The notes beneath the pieces were generated by a model. It saw only the letters and a program-made list of their open reading frames with translations. It did no database searches and was not told the DNA's origin. Shown piece by piece: positions 32,769-42,262 of a DNA stretch of 64,000 nucleotides. The stretch comes from Glaciibacter superstes DSM 21135. Lineage in GTDB: Bacteria > Actinomycetota > Actinomycetes > Actinomycetales > Microbacteriaceae. Made by a program: the position numbers and the translations under genes. How positions within the stretch are numbered: position 1 is the stretch's first letter; every line of letters starts with the position of its first letter. The stretch is from positions 1 to 64,000 of the forward strand of contig NZ_ATWH01000002.1 in the NCBI RefSeq assembly GCF_000421145.1, written 5' to 3'.

Positions 32769-34544
32769 TTACGACGCGCGACGTTGCAGAAGCTTCTCGA
32801 TCCCGGCGCGATCCGTCCGGAGCTGGTCTGAATCACGTCGGTTCGTCCAGGTGCGCATCCGGGTCACGATCGGTGGTGCAGATCGGAGAACTACTAGGGC
32901 GGTGCCGAATGGGAGGGTGCGGATTGTGTCGGGGGGCATGATCGGAACCCGGCGAATGGAGCGTTGCGCGGATCGGGAGCCGTGGTCACCGATGGTGGTG
33001 GAGTCGGTGAGTTCGTCGCGTTCGCCGATGAGGGTGGTGAGGTCGTGGAGGTCTTTCGAGTTCGAGGCTCCGCCGAGGATGATCTTCACGATGGACGCAT
33101 CCCAGATCGCACCGGCCGCATTCTCGGACCACTTCTCCCGTGCCTGCGCGAGCGACTGAAGGACGGGCATCGTCGTGATCCCGGTGCCACCTCCCTCTGC
33201 CATCAAGGTCGGCAACGACGGCAGCGGGGCAAGGTTCCCGACCTCATCAAGGGCGAGAAGCAGCGGCGGGTCGAGACGCGCGCCAGCACTGCGGGCGGCG
33301 ATGCGCCGGGCCGTTTCGACGAGGTCTTCCACGAACGCGGCGACGGCCGCGGATGAGTTGTTTGCCCCGGCGCCGGTCGCGAGGAGGTAGAGGGTGCCGT
33401 TGGCTTTCAGGAAAGCTTCGGGGTCGAAGTCCTCACCCTCTCTCGGGGATACGGCGTCGAGGACGCGGGGGTCTGCGAGTGCGGCGAGGGTCAGGGAGAC
33501 ACCTTGCCAGATGGAGTCGCGGGTTCTCGGGTCGGAGTCGATCATCGCCTGCAACGAGTCCGCCCATCCCGTGGCCGCGTTCGGGTGCCCGGTGAGGATC
33601 GCCACGGCGTCCGCGGCGGTGGAAGGGTCAAGGGTCCACCGGAACAACTCAGCGGGCGTCCGGTGATCGAGGGCTGCGGCGTGCAGGAGAGCTTGCAGGG
33701 CCGTGCGGGTTTTCCCTTCCCAGAACCCGCCACCTTCTACTCCGCCGGCGGACAGGCCAGTGCCTGCGGCGAGACCGGTAGCGCGGATCATCGCCGTGAG
33801 GGGGTCCTCACATCCCCGGATAGGCGACCAACGGAGGCCGGCGGGGACGCCTTCGGCGAGGTGCTGCGGGTCGAACACCGCCACCGGCCCGATCTTCTCT
33901 CGCGCTCGAAGCGTTGCGGTCAGATTGTCTGGGCGGGTGGAAGTGGTGACGACTGCGCCGGGTGCGTCGAGGATCATGTTGATCACGACGTGGGCGCCTT
34001 TCCCGGAGCGGGGCGGTCCGATGAGGAGGATCGAGTCCTCCACTGACGCCCACACTCCTGCACCGCGTGAGGTGCCGATCTGGTAGCCGATATCGGTGGC
34101 CTGGGGGTTCTCGAGCGAGGGGCGCAGGTGTCCGGCACGGCGCAGTAGCGCTTTCTCTGACGCGGCGGCGGTGACGTCGGGGCGGGTCGCGATTCCGACG
34201 ATCCGGTAGGGGTCTGTTCTTGTGCGGCGTCCGTGTTCCCGGATGGTTCGCCACACCCACCACCCGACAACGCCGAGCAGTGTGAGGAGAACGATGACGC
34301 TGGCCCAATACGCGACCGGGTTGAGTCCTTCCGCACCGAGAACAGTGCCGGGGTCGCCAGGGTTGGTGAAGACCCCGACGCCGGCCTCGATCCCTGCTGC
34401 GGGTTGAGGCGTTCCGGTCACCCAGGCTGCGACAGACCCCGCACCTCGGAGGAGCGCAGCGAGGCCGGCGACGGCGATGAGCCCTCCGAGGAGGATGTTG
34501 GTGAGCTCGTCCCCGAACGACCCCGACGAGCGCGGCGTCCTCAT
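32769..34544 (-). CDS. type IV coupling protein, TraG/VirD4-like
   Basis: Protein of 591 residues. Two N-terminal membrane spans (ILLGGLIAVAGLAALL; YWASVIVLLTLLGVVGWWVW near 80-100) precede a TraG-like ATPase with Walker A IGPPRSGKGAHVV near 175 and Walker B LLLALDEVGNLAPLP near 410. GITTMPVLQSLAQAREKW is the conserved glutamine-containing helix. It links the relaxosome to the secretion channel and drives DNA export. Its ATG overlaps the stop of the gene before (ATGA). Confidence 0.93.
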   Translation of the reverse strand: MRTPRSSGSFGDELTNILLGGLIAVAGLAALLRGAGSVAAWVTGTPQPAAGIEAGVGVFTNPGDPGTVLGAEGLNPVAYWASVIVLLTLLGVVGWWVWRTIREHGRRTRTDPYRIVGIATRPDVTAAASEKALLRRAGHLRPSLENPQATDIGYQIGTSRGAGVWASVEDSILLIGPPRSGKGAHVVINMILDAPGAVVTTSTRPDNLTATLRAREKIGPVAVFDPQHLAEGVPAGLRWSPIRGCEDPLTAMIRATGLAAGTGLSAGGVEGGGFWEGKTRTALQALLHAAALDHRTPAELFRWTLDPSTAADAVAILTGHPNAATGWADSLQAMIDSDPRTRDSIWQGVSLTLAALADPRVLDAVSPREGEDFDPEAFLKANGTLYLLATGAGANNSSAAVAAFVEDLVETARRIAARSAGARLDPPLLLALDEVGNLAPLPSLPTLMAEGGGTGITTMPVLQSLAQAREKWSENAAGAIWDASIVKIILGGASNSKDLHDLTTLIGERDELTDSTTIGDHGSRSAQRSIRRVPIMPPDTIRTLPFGTALVVLRSAPPIVTRMRTWTNRRDSDQLRTDRAGIEKLLQRRAS

Positions 34545-35080
34545 GGCAGGCGCTCGACCGTGAGGGTGCCGGAGATCCGGCCGAACAAGATCACCTCACG
34601 AGTCGGCGACGACGCGACCTGTTCCGGAGTGAGGAGTCCACGGGCGGTCCCGTTGTGGGCGGCGTCGCTATGGGTGAGGATCACCGCGACCGCGACATCC
34701 TCACCGGGAACAAACCCCTCACCCTGAACCATCTGCAACTCGGCCAACGCCGGGACTGCCGGTACTGAAGCAGAAGACAGTTTCAGTTCCGGCGCTGGTC
34801 GGCGTTTATTCGTGGCGGTGACGATGTCGGTGAACACGGTTCCGTCCGCTTCGCGGACCTCGACCCTGACCGGGGTGCGCCGTTCACCGGTCAAGCTGTC
34901 GAGGATCGTGGGGAATGCTTCGCGTCTCCAGGGTGGCGCGAACGGTTCCGGCAGGTGGGGCTCACCGTCGACAGAGACGGTCATGGTGCCGTCTTCGGAG
35001 ACAGCCATCACGACGGACGGCAACACCACCGGAACCTGATCGGTCTCGGTGGGCGTGCGCTTATAGCGGGGCCGGTTCAT
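34541..35080 (-). CDS. conserved ICE protein of unknown function
   Basis: Protein of 179 residues from ATG 35080, with AGGAGGA before it. It is soluble, with no membrane span, and beta-rich (TMTVSVDGEPHLP; TPVRVEVREADGTVFTDIV; REVILFGRISGTLTVERL). I do not recognise a named domain. The gene is wedged between the VirB4-like ATPase (1-base stop/start overlap) and the coupling protein (4-base overlap), so it is probably a partner of these cytoplasmic energisers. Confidence 0.75.
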   Translation of the reverse strand: MNRPRYKRTPTETDQVPVVLPSVVMAVSEDGTMTVSVDGEPHLPEPFAPPWRREAFPTILDSLTGERRTPVRVEVREADGTVFTDIVTATNKRRPAPELKLSSASVPAVPALAELQMVQGEGFVPGEDVAVAVILTHSDAAHNGTARGLLTPEQVASSPTREVILFGRISGTLTVERLP

Positions 35081-36624
35081 CAGGATTCCTCCTGATCGTT
35101 CGAGATTCCCGAAGGAACGTCGGGGTTCCTGAACTCGCGGTTTTTTGTGATCATGCGGGTTGTGGTGTCGAACGTCGTGAGCTCGTTGGGGTGGAGCTGG
35201 TGCTGCACGACGAACGAGCGGTCCTTGATCCGCCACAATCCCTGCCCGGTGCCGAGGGTTGGGATGATCTTTTGCTCTGTTCCGGTGAGTCCGAGCGCGG
35301 TGGCGGTTCCGCCGAGTTGGTCGGGTTCCTGTCGGTAGACGATCCTGGTCTCGGCGTTCGCGAGGAGTGATGAGGCGAGGGCTCGCATGGCTGAGCCCTG
35401 GTCGCCGACGTTGTCGAGGTCACTGAGTTTGTGGAAGATCAGCATGTTTGCGATCCCGTAATGCCTGGATAGTCGCCATTGCGCGTCCATTCGTCGGAGC
35501 AGTGATGGGTAGGCCATGAGTCGCCAGGCTTCGTCGTAGATCACCCACCGCTGCCCGCCGTTGGGGTCGGACAGGGCGGATTCCATCCACGCCGACGAGC
35601 AGGTCATCAGCACCGAGATCAGAGTGCTGTTCTCTGCAACGCGGGACAGGTCGAGGGACACCATCGGTAGTGAGGGATCGAACCGGACAGTGGAGGGGCC
35701 GTCGAAGAGCCCTTGGAGGTCGCCGGCGACCAGACGGCGGAGGGCGTGTCCGACGAGCCGGCCGTCCTCAGTCAGTCGGCCATCTGCGTCGTCGGCGGGG
35801 TTAGGGGCGAGGATGCGGTCGACGACCATTGGGAGGATCGGGACTTCTGATGTGCGGACGGTGTCGGTGAGGGCGAGGTCGATCGCGGTGTGCTCCAACG
35901 GTGTCAGCACCCGGTCCAGCACGGTCTCCGCGAGTGCCCCGATGAGGTCACGACGCCGTGCTGCGACTTGTGTGGCCCATTCCAGGTCTGAGATCGCGGA
36001 GGGTCGGTGTCCTTCATCGAGCGGGTTGAGGCGGGCGGTCATCCCGTGGCCGAGAACGATCGCCTTCCCACCGACGGCTTCCGCGACGGCGGTGTGCTCG
36101 CCTTTCGGGTCACCGGGAACGTACACGCGCCGTCCGAATGGGAGGGAGCGCGTGTAGAGGCTTTTGGCGAGGGAGGATTTGCCGGAGCCGACGATGCCGG
36201 CGAGGACGATGTTGGGGGCGGTGATGATGCCTTGCCGGTACAGCTCCCACGGGTCATACACGAACGATCCGCCGGAGTAGAGGTCCTGCCCGACGAATAC
36301 GCCGCGGCTGCCGAGGCCGGCTTCGGCGAGGAACGGGTACTGCCCGGCCAGCGTCGCGGACGTGTCCTGATGCCTGGGGAGCCGGAACCGGCCCGGTGTG
36401 CGCAACGCTGTCGGGCCGGGTTCACCGGCGGCAGGCAGATATGTCGTCGCTCGTTCTGCGGCCCGTTCGGCCTCCCAAGTCGCCTTTGCCTCGTTCTTCC
36501 GGGTCCGGCGGGCGTCGGCCTCGATTTCGGTGGCGGCTTTCCGGCGTGCTTTGCGGTGCTTGCGGCGTTCTCCTTCGGGGCCGACGAGCACCGTGGTGTG
36601 CAGCTTCTCCTCGTCACCGGTCAC
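35080..36624 (-). CDS. VirB4-like conjugation ATPase
   Basis: Protein of 514 residues from GTG 36624, which overlaps the preceding stop (GTGA); open sequence further upstream is not coding. After a Lys/Arg/Glu-rich coiled-coil start (residues 15-60) comes the ATPase domain with Walker A GIVGSGKSSLAKSL near 145 and Walker B RWVIYDEAWRLM near 370. YGIANMLIFHKLSDLDNVGD and ETRIVYRQEPDQL follow. This is the AAA-10/TraC-VirB4 class found in SCO6880-type actinobacterial systems. It powers channel assembly and substrate transfer. Confidence 0.92.
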   Translation of the reverse strand: MTGDEEKLHTTVLVGPEGERRKHRKARRKAATEIEADARRTRKNEAKATWEAERAAERATTYLPAAGEPGPTALRTPGRFRLPRHQDTSATLAGQYPFLAEAGLGSRGVFVGQDLYSGGSFVYDPWELYRQGIITAPNIVLAGIVGSGKSSLAKSLYTRSLPFGRRVYVPGDPKGEHTAVAEAVGGKAIVLGHGMTARLNPLDEGHRPSAISDLEWATQVAARRRDLIGALAETVLDRVLTPLEHTAIDLALTDTVRTSEVPILPMVVDRILAPNPADDADGRLTEDGRLVGHALRRLVAGDLQGLFDGPSTVRFDPSLPMVSLDLSRVAENSTLISVLMTCSSAWMESALSDPNGGQRWVIYDEAWRLMAYPSLLRRMDAQWRLSRHYGIANMLIFHKLSDLDNVGDQGSAMRALASSLLANAETRIVYRQEPDQLGGTATALGLTGTEQKIIPTLGTGQGLWRIKDRSFVVQHQLHPNELTTFDTTTRMITKNREFRNPDVPSGISNDQEES

Positions 36625-37430
36625 AGCGCGAGCTCCCGTCCCGACCGTGGGGATGATGCGCCGGGTGGGCGGGTGAACCAGTCCTGCTTCTTCGCTTGCA
36701 CCGGTAATATCCCGTGCTGCCTCGCGACCGCACCGCCCGCCGCCATAGCCATCGGGCCTCCTACGGGGGCGGGCGGGTGCTCTCGGTTCAGAGAGACATG
36801 CCCGAGGAACGGGCTGTAGGTCAAGGTGTATGCGCCCTGGGTGGCGACTTTGTCGAGCGCCCCGACGGGCACGTCGTCGTAGACGTACCCGTTCTCCAGC
36901 GCGGCCTGTGTGGTCTCGTCCCCGTAGTCGCACCCGGCCAGATCGTTGATGGCCGCGTCCGTGCCGTCTTTGGCGATGAGATCCAGGATCTCGTCAGCGG
37001 CGTCACCTTGCAGGAACACCACATTCACCCACCGCCGCTCAGGCATGGATGCTTGGACGTTTTCAGGGGTGTGAGGTTGCGGGGCGGTCCGCCACGCGAT
37101 GCGCGACGAATGCCCGGAGGCCTGATCGAGCCGGTCATGAACCTGATCGAGGGCAGTGACGGCCTGGGCGAGCTCATCAGCAGCAGCCAGAGCCGAGTGG
37201 GCGCCAGCGAGGTGGTTGCCGTTGTCGTCGAGCGCGTAGGCGCGGTGGTTCACGTTGGCGGTTGCGAGTTGATCGAGTACCTGGCGGAGTGCGCGGACTG
37301 TGCCGAGGAGTTCCCCGAGCATCGGATACATCTGGGCTGGGGTGGTGATGGTACGGGTCTCGTGGGCGAGACGCCGCAGCGCGGCGTAGGCGTCAACTGC
37401 GTCCGGGAACGGGGCATCGAAATCTGGCAT
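36621..37430 (-). CDS. hypothetical ICE protein
   Basis: Protein of 269 residues. Residues 1-105 are helical, with heptads suggestive of a coiled coil (LGTVRALRQVLDQLATANVN; SALAAADELAQAVTALDQVH). Residues 130-215 look like a compact alpha/beta domain (RRWVNVVFLQGDAADEILDL; YDDVPVGALDKVATQGAYTL), and the tail is Pro/Gly-rich. I cannot name a family. It sits between the SCO6880-like gene (39-base gap) and the VirB4 gene (GTGA overlap) and is a likely member of the transfer apparatus. Confidence 0.75.
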   Translation of the reverse strand: MPDFDAPFPDAVDAYAALRRLAHETRTITTPAQMYPMLGELLGTVRALRQVLDQLATANVNHRAYALDDNGNHLAGAHSALAAADELAQAVTALDQVHDRLDQASGHSSRIAWRTAPQPHTPENVQASMPERRWVNVVFLQGDAADEILDLIAKDGTDAAINDLAGCDYGDETTQAALENGYVYDDVPVGALDKVATQGAYTLTYSPFLGHVSLNREHPPAPVGGPMAMAAGGAVARQHGILPVQAKKQDWFTRPPGASSPRSGRELAL

Positions 37431-37469
37431 GTTCTTCTCCTCACAAATGGGTGTCGCCGGGAAGGTGCG

Positions 37470-38930
37470 TCAGACCGCGCGGCACAGCGGCAACGCGGCC
37501 ACGGTGAACGCCTGGGCCTGCTGGCCGACTAATTTCCGGGTTTCGCAGGAGGCTTGGATCGCGGCCTGCTCGATCGCAGCGACCGCGGCGTCGAGGTCTT
37601 CCGGAGTCGACGCGGTGATGCTGATGAGGCCGGAGACGCGCAGGACGCCGTGCCCTGCGGTGAGGTCGGCTTCTTGCTGGAGAACATCGGCGTATTCAGC
37701 GGTCGCGGTGGCGTCCTCGACCTGGCCGATGCGGTGCCGCTGGTTCGCATCACTGATCAACTCGGTCTTCTTCTTCCGCAGATCCCGAGCGGCCTGATCC
37801 GCCCGCACTGGCGTGTAGTGCAGGGACAAGGTGCGCAGGATGCCGTTGGACAGGACGAGCGGGGCGAGGAATCCGGGATAGACCTGTGAGCGGGGCCATT
37901 CGGTGATCCACAGCACCGCATGGTGTGCGGAGTCTGAGCGCAGGCGGTCCCAGGTTTCGGTGACGGCGACGGGGCCGGCGGTGGCGAGGTCGCGCCCGAG
38001 CGCACCGTGGCGTTCCAGCGCGGGGCCCGCGGCCGGGTCGTAGGCCGACCGGAGAACGACAGCGACTTCACCTGGTGTGAGCCATCCCGTGGCGGTGAGC
38101 TCCGCCGCCCGCAACGCAGCCGTCAGGGTCGTCATCTCCTGCCGGAGCACGGCGGCGGCACCGCGGACGCCGCCGCCTGCGGTGCGGATCTGCCGGGCGG
38201 CAGCTTTCATATCCAGGGCGAGGCTGATCGTGGTCGCGTGGCGTTCCCCGGCAGGGCCGGCACGGTCGATGAGTTCCTTGTAGGTCGTCGCAGCCCAGGA
38301 GCCGTCGTCGGTGCCGTGCTGCCGCCACCACTCGGCAAGCCCGGTCCCGGAATCTGGCAGGGTGCGTTCGGTGACCTGGATGCGAGCGATCCGCCCGGAC
38401 CGGCACGTCGCGGCAAGAACCCGCCCCCACCCGGACACCCGGCGTTGCTGCTCGCCGGGATCGAGGAGCACGAACGCGGGGTGGGAGACCCCGAGGATGA
38501 CGGTGAGGGTCTGGGCGTGGGGGTCGTGGATCATCGCGGCACCCGTCTCCGGGTCCTCCCACTCCCGCAGTGACGCCGCGTCGCCTGGCAGGGCGAGTGT
38601 TCCTGCCGGGCGTGGCTTGATGATCTTGCGGCGGTAGACGAGCTGTCCGAGATACGTGCGGAACATCCATCGGGTGAGGATCGGTGCCCACTCGATCACT
38701 TTCCGCCCGCCCGCGGGGATCGCTGCCAGCAATGCCGCTGTTGCCCACACTGGTGCGGTCCAGGCCAGGCCCATGCCGCCGGACGTGTAGAGGGCGGCGA
38801 CGACGGTGAGGAGGGCGATGCCGAGGACGATGAGCTGCGGCAGTGACAGGCCGAGGAGGATGCCTCGGCGGGTGAGGCGAGAGAACTGCATCGGCGACAG
38901 CGCGTACCCGCTCTGATTGGTGGAAGACAC
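37470..38930 (-). CDS. SCO6880-family transfer protein (PrgI/VirB3-like fusion)
   Basis: Protein of 486 residues. Two N-terminal membrane spans (LPQLIVLGIALLTVVAALYT near 30-49; APVWATAALLAAIPAG near 58-75) resemble the PrgI/VirB3 part. The large cytoplasmic part (LVYRRKIIKPRPAGTLALPG onward) is the SCO6880 domain, which accompanies VirB4 in actinobacterial type IV systems. It has no Walker motifs. It probably docks VirB4 at the membrane. The gene starts 2 bases after the TrbL-like gene. Confidence 0.85.
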   Translation of the reverse strand: MSSTNQSGYALSPMQFSRLTRRGILLGLSLPQLIVLGIALLTVVAALYTSGGMGLAWTAPVWATAALLAAIPAGGRKVIEWAPILTRWMFRTYLGQLVYRRKIIKPRPAGTLALPGDAASLREWEDPETGAAMIHDPHAQTLTVILGVSHPAFVLLDPGEQQRRVSGWGRVLAATCRSGRIARIQVTERTLPDSGTGLAEWWRQHGTDDGSWAATTYKELIDRAGPAGERHATTISLALDMKAAARQIRTAGGGVRGAAAVLRQEMTTLTAALRAAELTATGWLTPGEVAVVLRSAYDPAAGPALERHGALGRDLATAGPVAVTETWDRLRSDSAHHAVLWITEWPRSQVYPGFLAPLVLSNGILRTLSLHYTPVRADQAARDLRKKKTELISDANQRHRIGQVEDATATAEYADVLQQEADLTAGHGVLRVSGLISITASTPEDLDAAVAAIEQAAIQASCETRKLVGQQAQAFTVAALPLCRAV

Positions 38931-38932
38931 GA

Positions 38933-40396
38933 TCAGCCCTTCCCAGTAGGTGGCGTAGAGGGTGGTGGCGGTGGCGGGGCAGACCGGGGCGTCGAGCCTG
39001 ATGGTGAAGCAGCCGTCGGAGGCGCACTCGCTGGAGGGGCAGACGGAGACGAGGTCGGGGGTGCTGTCTGCGATGGCGCGGGCGGTGGCGAGGAGGGTTC
39101 GTTTGCGGCACCGGCCTGGCTCTCGGCAGCACCGCCGACCATGCCGCCGGCCTTCGGCCCTGCGGTGGCGGCACCCTTGACGACTGCGGCGCCCGCAACG
39201 ATCGCGAGACCTGCCGGCCCAGCAGCCGCACCAGCACCAGCGCCGGCACCGGCAGTGCTTGCGCCGGCCCCGGCGCTTCCGCTCGCTCCCGCGGTTGATG
39301 CACCACCAGTCGTGGCGGTACTCGAGCCTGCCCCGGCGGCTGGCGTTCCGCCTGGAGACGCGGGAGGCGTACCGCCTCCACCGCCGGGCGATGGATCTGG
39401 TGGCGGGGACCCGTTCTTGTCGCCGCCGCCGTCGAGAACCTTCTTCGCGCCATCAGGGGACGGGTTGGATGGCACAGGGACGGGACGGTTCAGCGCGGAT
39501 TTCGCTTCTTGTTCGGAGCTCATCGCGTGGTACATGTCGAAGCCCACAAAGCTGATGAATTTGTAGGTGATGTAGGGCGCGAATGCTGCGATGAACATCA
39601 GCACGACCCCGGCTATCGGGTCCGAGATCGACGCGAGATCCGCGTCGATGGGTGCGCTGACTTGGGCGATGGCGACGAGGAAGATGACGACGAGGACGAG
39701 CTTGGACAGGATGAGGGCGATCACGAACGACGCCCATTTCCCGAACCAGCCCTTGGTCGCATCCCACGACGCTCCCGCGAGGGCGACGGGTCCGAAGACG
39801 ATTGCGACCAGGAGGAGGGCTTTGCGGATGAGGAGGGAGAACCACACGATCGCCGCCGCGCTGATGGCGAGTCCCGCGAGGAAAATCGTGATGATCGCCC
39901 CGACGCCGGGGCCTGCGATGTTGATCGTTGCGAACCCGGCAGCCAGCAGGGCGATCCGGTCGCCCATTCCTTCCATCGTGTTCCCGGTGGCTTGCACGAT
40001 GCCGACGGCGAGCTGGTCGGTGATCTCCAGCAGCAGGGTGGTGAGGCTGATGATGACGAACGATCCGAGCACCGATTTGGCGAGGCCGAGGGCTGCGCGG
40101 GTGAGGGCGGTGGGGTCGCGGTGGATCAGTCCAGTGATGAGCTGGAGGCAGAAGAACACCAGCATGACGAAGATCGCGACGCCGAAGAGGATGTTGTAGA
40201 CGCCGATGTATTCGGCGCCGGTGACATCGACGAGGGTCGTGGTATCGAAGACCGACCAGACGGCTTCGAACAGCCAGGATGCGGCTTGTCCCATTGCTTG
40301 GGCGAGCCAGTCGAAGGGTGCTGCGATCAGGGACGCGGTTCCTTCGCCGACGGCGTCGCAGACGGTGGAGATGACGGGGACATCGCAGACGCTCAT
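38933..40396 (-). CDS. TrbL/VirB6-like channel protein with low-complexity tail
   Basis: Protein of 487 residues from ATG 40396, chosen because GGAGG is 8 bases before it; a GTG three codons earlier is possible. It has six to seven membrane spans in residues 50-290 (YNILFGVAIFVMLVFFCLQL; VGAIITIFLAGLAISAAAIV; KLVLVVIFLVAIAQV). The last 170 residues are a Gly/Ala/Pro/Ser tail that should be cytoplasmic and disordered. TrbL/VirB6 proteins line the inner-membrane channel. The tail is far longer than in classical VirB6. Confidence 0.85.
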   Translation of the reverse strand: MSVCDVPVISTVCDAVGEGTASLIAAPFDWLAQAMGQAASWLFEAVWSVFDTTTLVDVTGAEYIGVYNILFGVAIFVMLVFFCLQLITGLIHRDPTALTRAALGLAKSVLGSFVIISLTTLLLEITDQLAVGIVQATGNTMEGMGDRIALLAAGFATINIAGPGVGAIITIFLAGLAISAAAIVWFSLLIRKALLLVAIVFGPVALAGASWDATKGWFGKWASFVIALILSKLVLVVIFLVAIAQVSAPIDADLASISDPIAGVVLMFIAAFAPYITYKFISFVGFDMYHAMSSEQEAKSALNRPVPVPSNPSPDGAKKVLDGGGDKNGSPPPDPSPGGGGGTPPASPGGTPAAGAGSSTATTGGASTAGASGSAGAGASTAGAGAGAGAAAGPAGLAIVAGAAVVKGAATAGPKAGGMVGGAAESQAGAANEPSSPPPAPSQTAPPTSSPSAPPASAPPTAASPSGSTPRSAPPPPPPSTPPTGKG

Positions 40397-40436
40397 CCGG
40401 CCCACCTCCGCCCGCGTGGAGTGTGGTTGCGGGGGT

Positions 40437-40706
40437 TCATACGCCTTGGCCCACGTTCCAGAAGAAGTTCACGAGCGTCACGGCCGCACCGCAGATGATC
40501 GCCGCCCCGCAAGAAACCAGAACGCCGGTCTTCCCGCGGGACGCGAGGTGGGGGTTCGAGCCGTTGGAGCCGAAGCCCCAGATGATCGCCGAGATGATCA
40601 AGGCGAGGACGGAGAGGATGAGGCCGATGGTCATGACTGCGCCGACGATGGTGCGCAGTTGCTCGATACCGGGAAGGCCGGTTCCGTTGGGGTCGATGTC
40701 GATCAC
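40437..40706 (-). CDS. DUF6112 small membrane protein, copy 1
   Basis: Protein of 89 residues with two spans: IVGAVMTIGLILSVLALIIS (about 20-40) and VLVSCGAAIICGAAVTLVNF (about 62-81). The short basic loop between them (NPHLASRGKTG) faces the cytoplasm. The size, hairpin topology and position before the VirB6-like gene recall VirB2/TrbC pilins and the DUF6112 family of actinobacterial ICEs. It is about half identical to the next gene product. Confidence 0.8.
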   Translation of the reverse strand: MIDIDPNGTGLPGIEQLRTIVGAVMTIGLILSVLALIISAIIWGFGSNGSNPHLASRGKTGVLVSCGAAIICGAAVTLVNFFWNVGQGV

Positions 40707-40788
40707 GAGTGTGCTCCCTTTGACAGTGGCGAGATGAAGTTCTCGACGGTCAGGTGCACAGCACGCCCCAGGCGGAGCACAGAGACGG

Positions 40789-41055
40789 TTAGAGGGTGTT
40801 GCCGATGTCGATGAGGAAGTTCAGCCACGCGACGCCAGCCCCTGCCAGTGCGGCGGTGCCGACGGAGACGAACAGGCCCGCCCTCGCTTTAGCGGCGACA
40901 TGGTGGTTGCCGTTGGGGGACGCGATGGCCCAGGTGATCGCGGAGACGATGAGCATGAGTACCGCGATCACCAAGACGAACATGAGGAGGGCACCGATGA
41001 CGGAGCGGAGGTCGCCTGCGGCACCGACGCCGCCGAAGTCGGGAAACACGTTCAT
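40789..41055 (-). CDS. DUF6112 small membrane protein, copy 2
   Basis: Protein of 88 residues, clearly a paralogue of its neighbour: SVIGALLMFVLVIAVLMLIV and LFVSVGTAALAGAGVAWLNF match the two spans, with the basic loop NHHVAAKARAG between them. Both keep the end pattern (N-F-x6-G). The ATG overlaps the stop of the M23 hydrolase gene. Two diverged copies may form a hetero-oligomer or a two-subunit pilin. Confidence 0.8.
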   Translation of the reverse strand: MNVFPDFGGVGAAGDLRSVIGALLMFVLVIAVLMLIVSAITWAIASPNGNHHVAAKARAGLFVSVGTAALAGAGVAWLNFLIDIGNTL

Positions 41056-42248
41056 GGGGTGCCATCGCTCTCGGTCGAGATAGGGGTGCAGGTCTTGGAT
41101 GCGGTGTCGCCGCCGGTGATGCCTTCGGCGTGATGCTCGGTCAGCCAGATGTCGGAGTCCACGGTGGGCTGGCCTTGGCCGCCGGGGTGGATCTGGAAAT
41201 GCAGGTGGGGTCCGGTGGAGTGGCCGGAGGAGCCGACGTCAGCGATGTGCTGGCCCGCGGTGACGGTCTGCCCTTCGGTGACGAAGATCCCGTTCTCCCA
41301 CATGTGGACGTACATCGACGCCACACGCTCACCTTGGACGGTGTGCTCGATGACGATGTTCCCGCCCCCAGAATCCGTGTAGCCGGCATGGACGACGACA
41401 CCATCCATCGCCGCGAAGATCGGGGTCCTGCCCGCGGCGGCGAAGTCACTGCCGCCGTGGAAGGACGCCGCACCAGTGATCGGATCAATCCGTGGCCCCC
41501 ACGGACTCGTCCTCGTCCACGTCCCCTCCGGCAGAGGAAACACGATCCTGGTCGTCTCCGGCACCACCGGCGCACCGCCCGGATTCCCGCCGCCTGGACC
41601 AGGCGCGGGCCGGGTGAGGGTGGCGAGGATCTTCTCCGCGACGGGTTGATAGTTCTGATACCGGTCAGGGAACGCCGAAACCTCGACCGACTGCGCGGCC
41701 TCGCCGGGGTCGAGGTTCTGCCAGTCGGGGATGTCGAGGAGGCCGCGCGGGCTCGGGTAGTTCGGGCCGGTCGGCCCACCGAAGAAAGCTTTGGCTTGAT
41801 ACCGCGGGTCCATGAGTTCGGCGACCGTGCCCCACCCGGATTGTGGGCGCATCTGGAACAAACCCAGGCTGTCGTGGTCGGAGCCGTTACCGTCATTCGG
41901 GTAATTCCCGGATTCGGGGTAGGTGCCGGTATTGGCGAGCATCCGCAGGGACGACTCGGTAAGGGCGGCCATGATCGCGATCCGCGCACCCGGTGCGCCG
42001 ACGCCGTCGGTCTGTCCGGCGGTGGTGATGATCGTGGCCGCGTGGGTGAGCTGGGTTTTGTCGAGGGTGATGGTGATGCCGTCGCGGGTGGTCGCGGTCA
42101 GCGAGTCCGGGATCGGCCCCAACGCGAGCGACCCCGGTAGACAGGCGGAGATCCCGGCGGGGTTCATCAACGCCCCGACCCCGACCAGCGCGGCGGCGGG
42201 GCCGAGGAAGACGAGCGCCAGGCCGAGAGCGAGGACCTTCTTCAACAT
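41052..42248 (-). CDS. M23 peptidase with transglycosylase-like domain
   Basis: Protein of 398 residues from ATG 42248 (GGAGG before it). A signal/anchor span (VLALGLALVFLGPAAALVGV) opens it. Residues 75-190 resemble a lysozyme-like fold (ALTESSLRMLANTG, LGLFQMRPQSGWGT). Residues 245-360 are an M23 peptidase with the zinc ligands HGGSDF and HLHFQIH. Together they can cut both glycan strands and peptide cross-links, opening the wall for the conjugation channel. Confidence 0.92.
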   Translation of the reverse strand: MLKKVLALGLALVFLGPAAALVGVGALMNPAGISACLPGSLALGPIPDSLTATTRDGITITLDKTQLTHAATIITTAGQTDGVGAPGARIAIMAALTESSLRMLANTGTYPESGNYPNDGNGSDHDSLGLFQMRPQSGWGTVAELMDPRYQAKAFFGGPTGPNYPSPRGLLDIPDWQNLDPGEAAQSVEVSAFPDRYQNYQPVAEKILATLTRPAPGPGGGNPGGAPVVPETTRIVFPLPEGTWTRTSPWGPRIDPITGAASFHGGSDFAAAGRTPIFAAMDGVVVHAGYTDSGGGNIVIEHTVQGERVASMYVHMWENGIFVTEGQTVTAGQHIADVGSSGHSTGPHLHFQIHPGGQGQPTVDSDIWLTEHHAEGITGGDTASKTCTPISTESDGTP

Positions 42249-42262
42249 CACGAACCTCCGGC

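Noticed and set aside
36625-36933. N-terminal extension of the VirB4-like protein
   Set aside because: The stretch is Arg/Pro/Gly-rich and overlaps the preceding gene in another frame; the GTG at 36624 with GTGA overlap is the better start.
39509-40498. Long + strand frame opposite the TrbL-like gene
   Set aside because: It is acidic and repetitive (D, E, G, R), has no domain or start site, and mirrors a clear membrane-protein gene on the other strand; typical of GC-rich antisense shadows.
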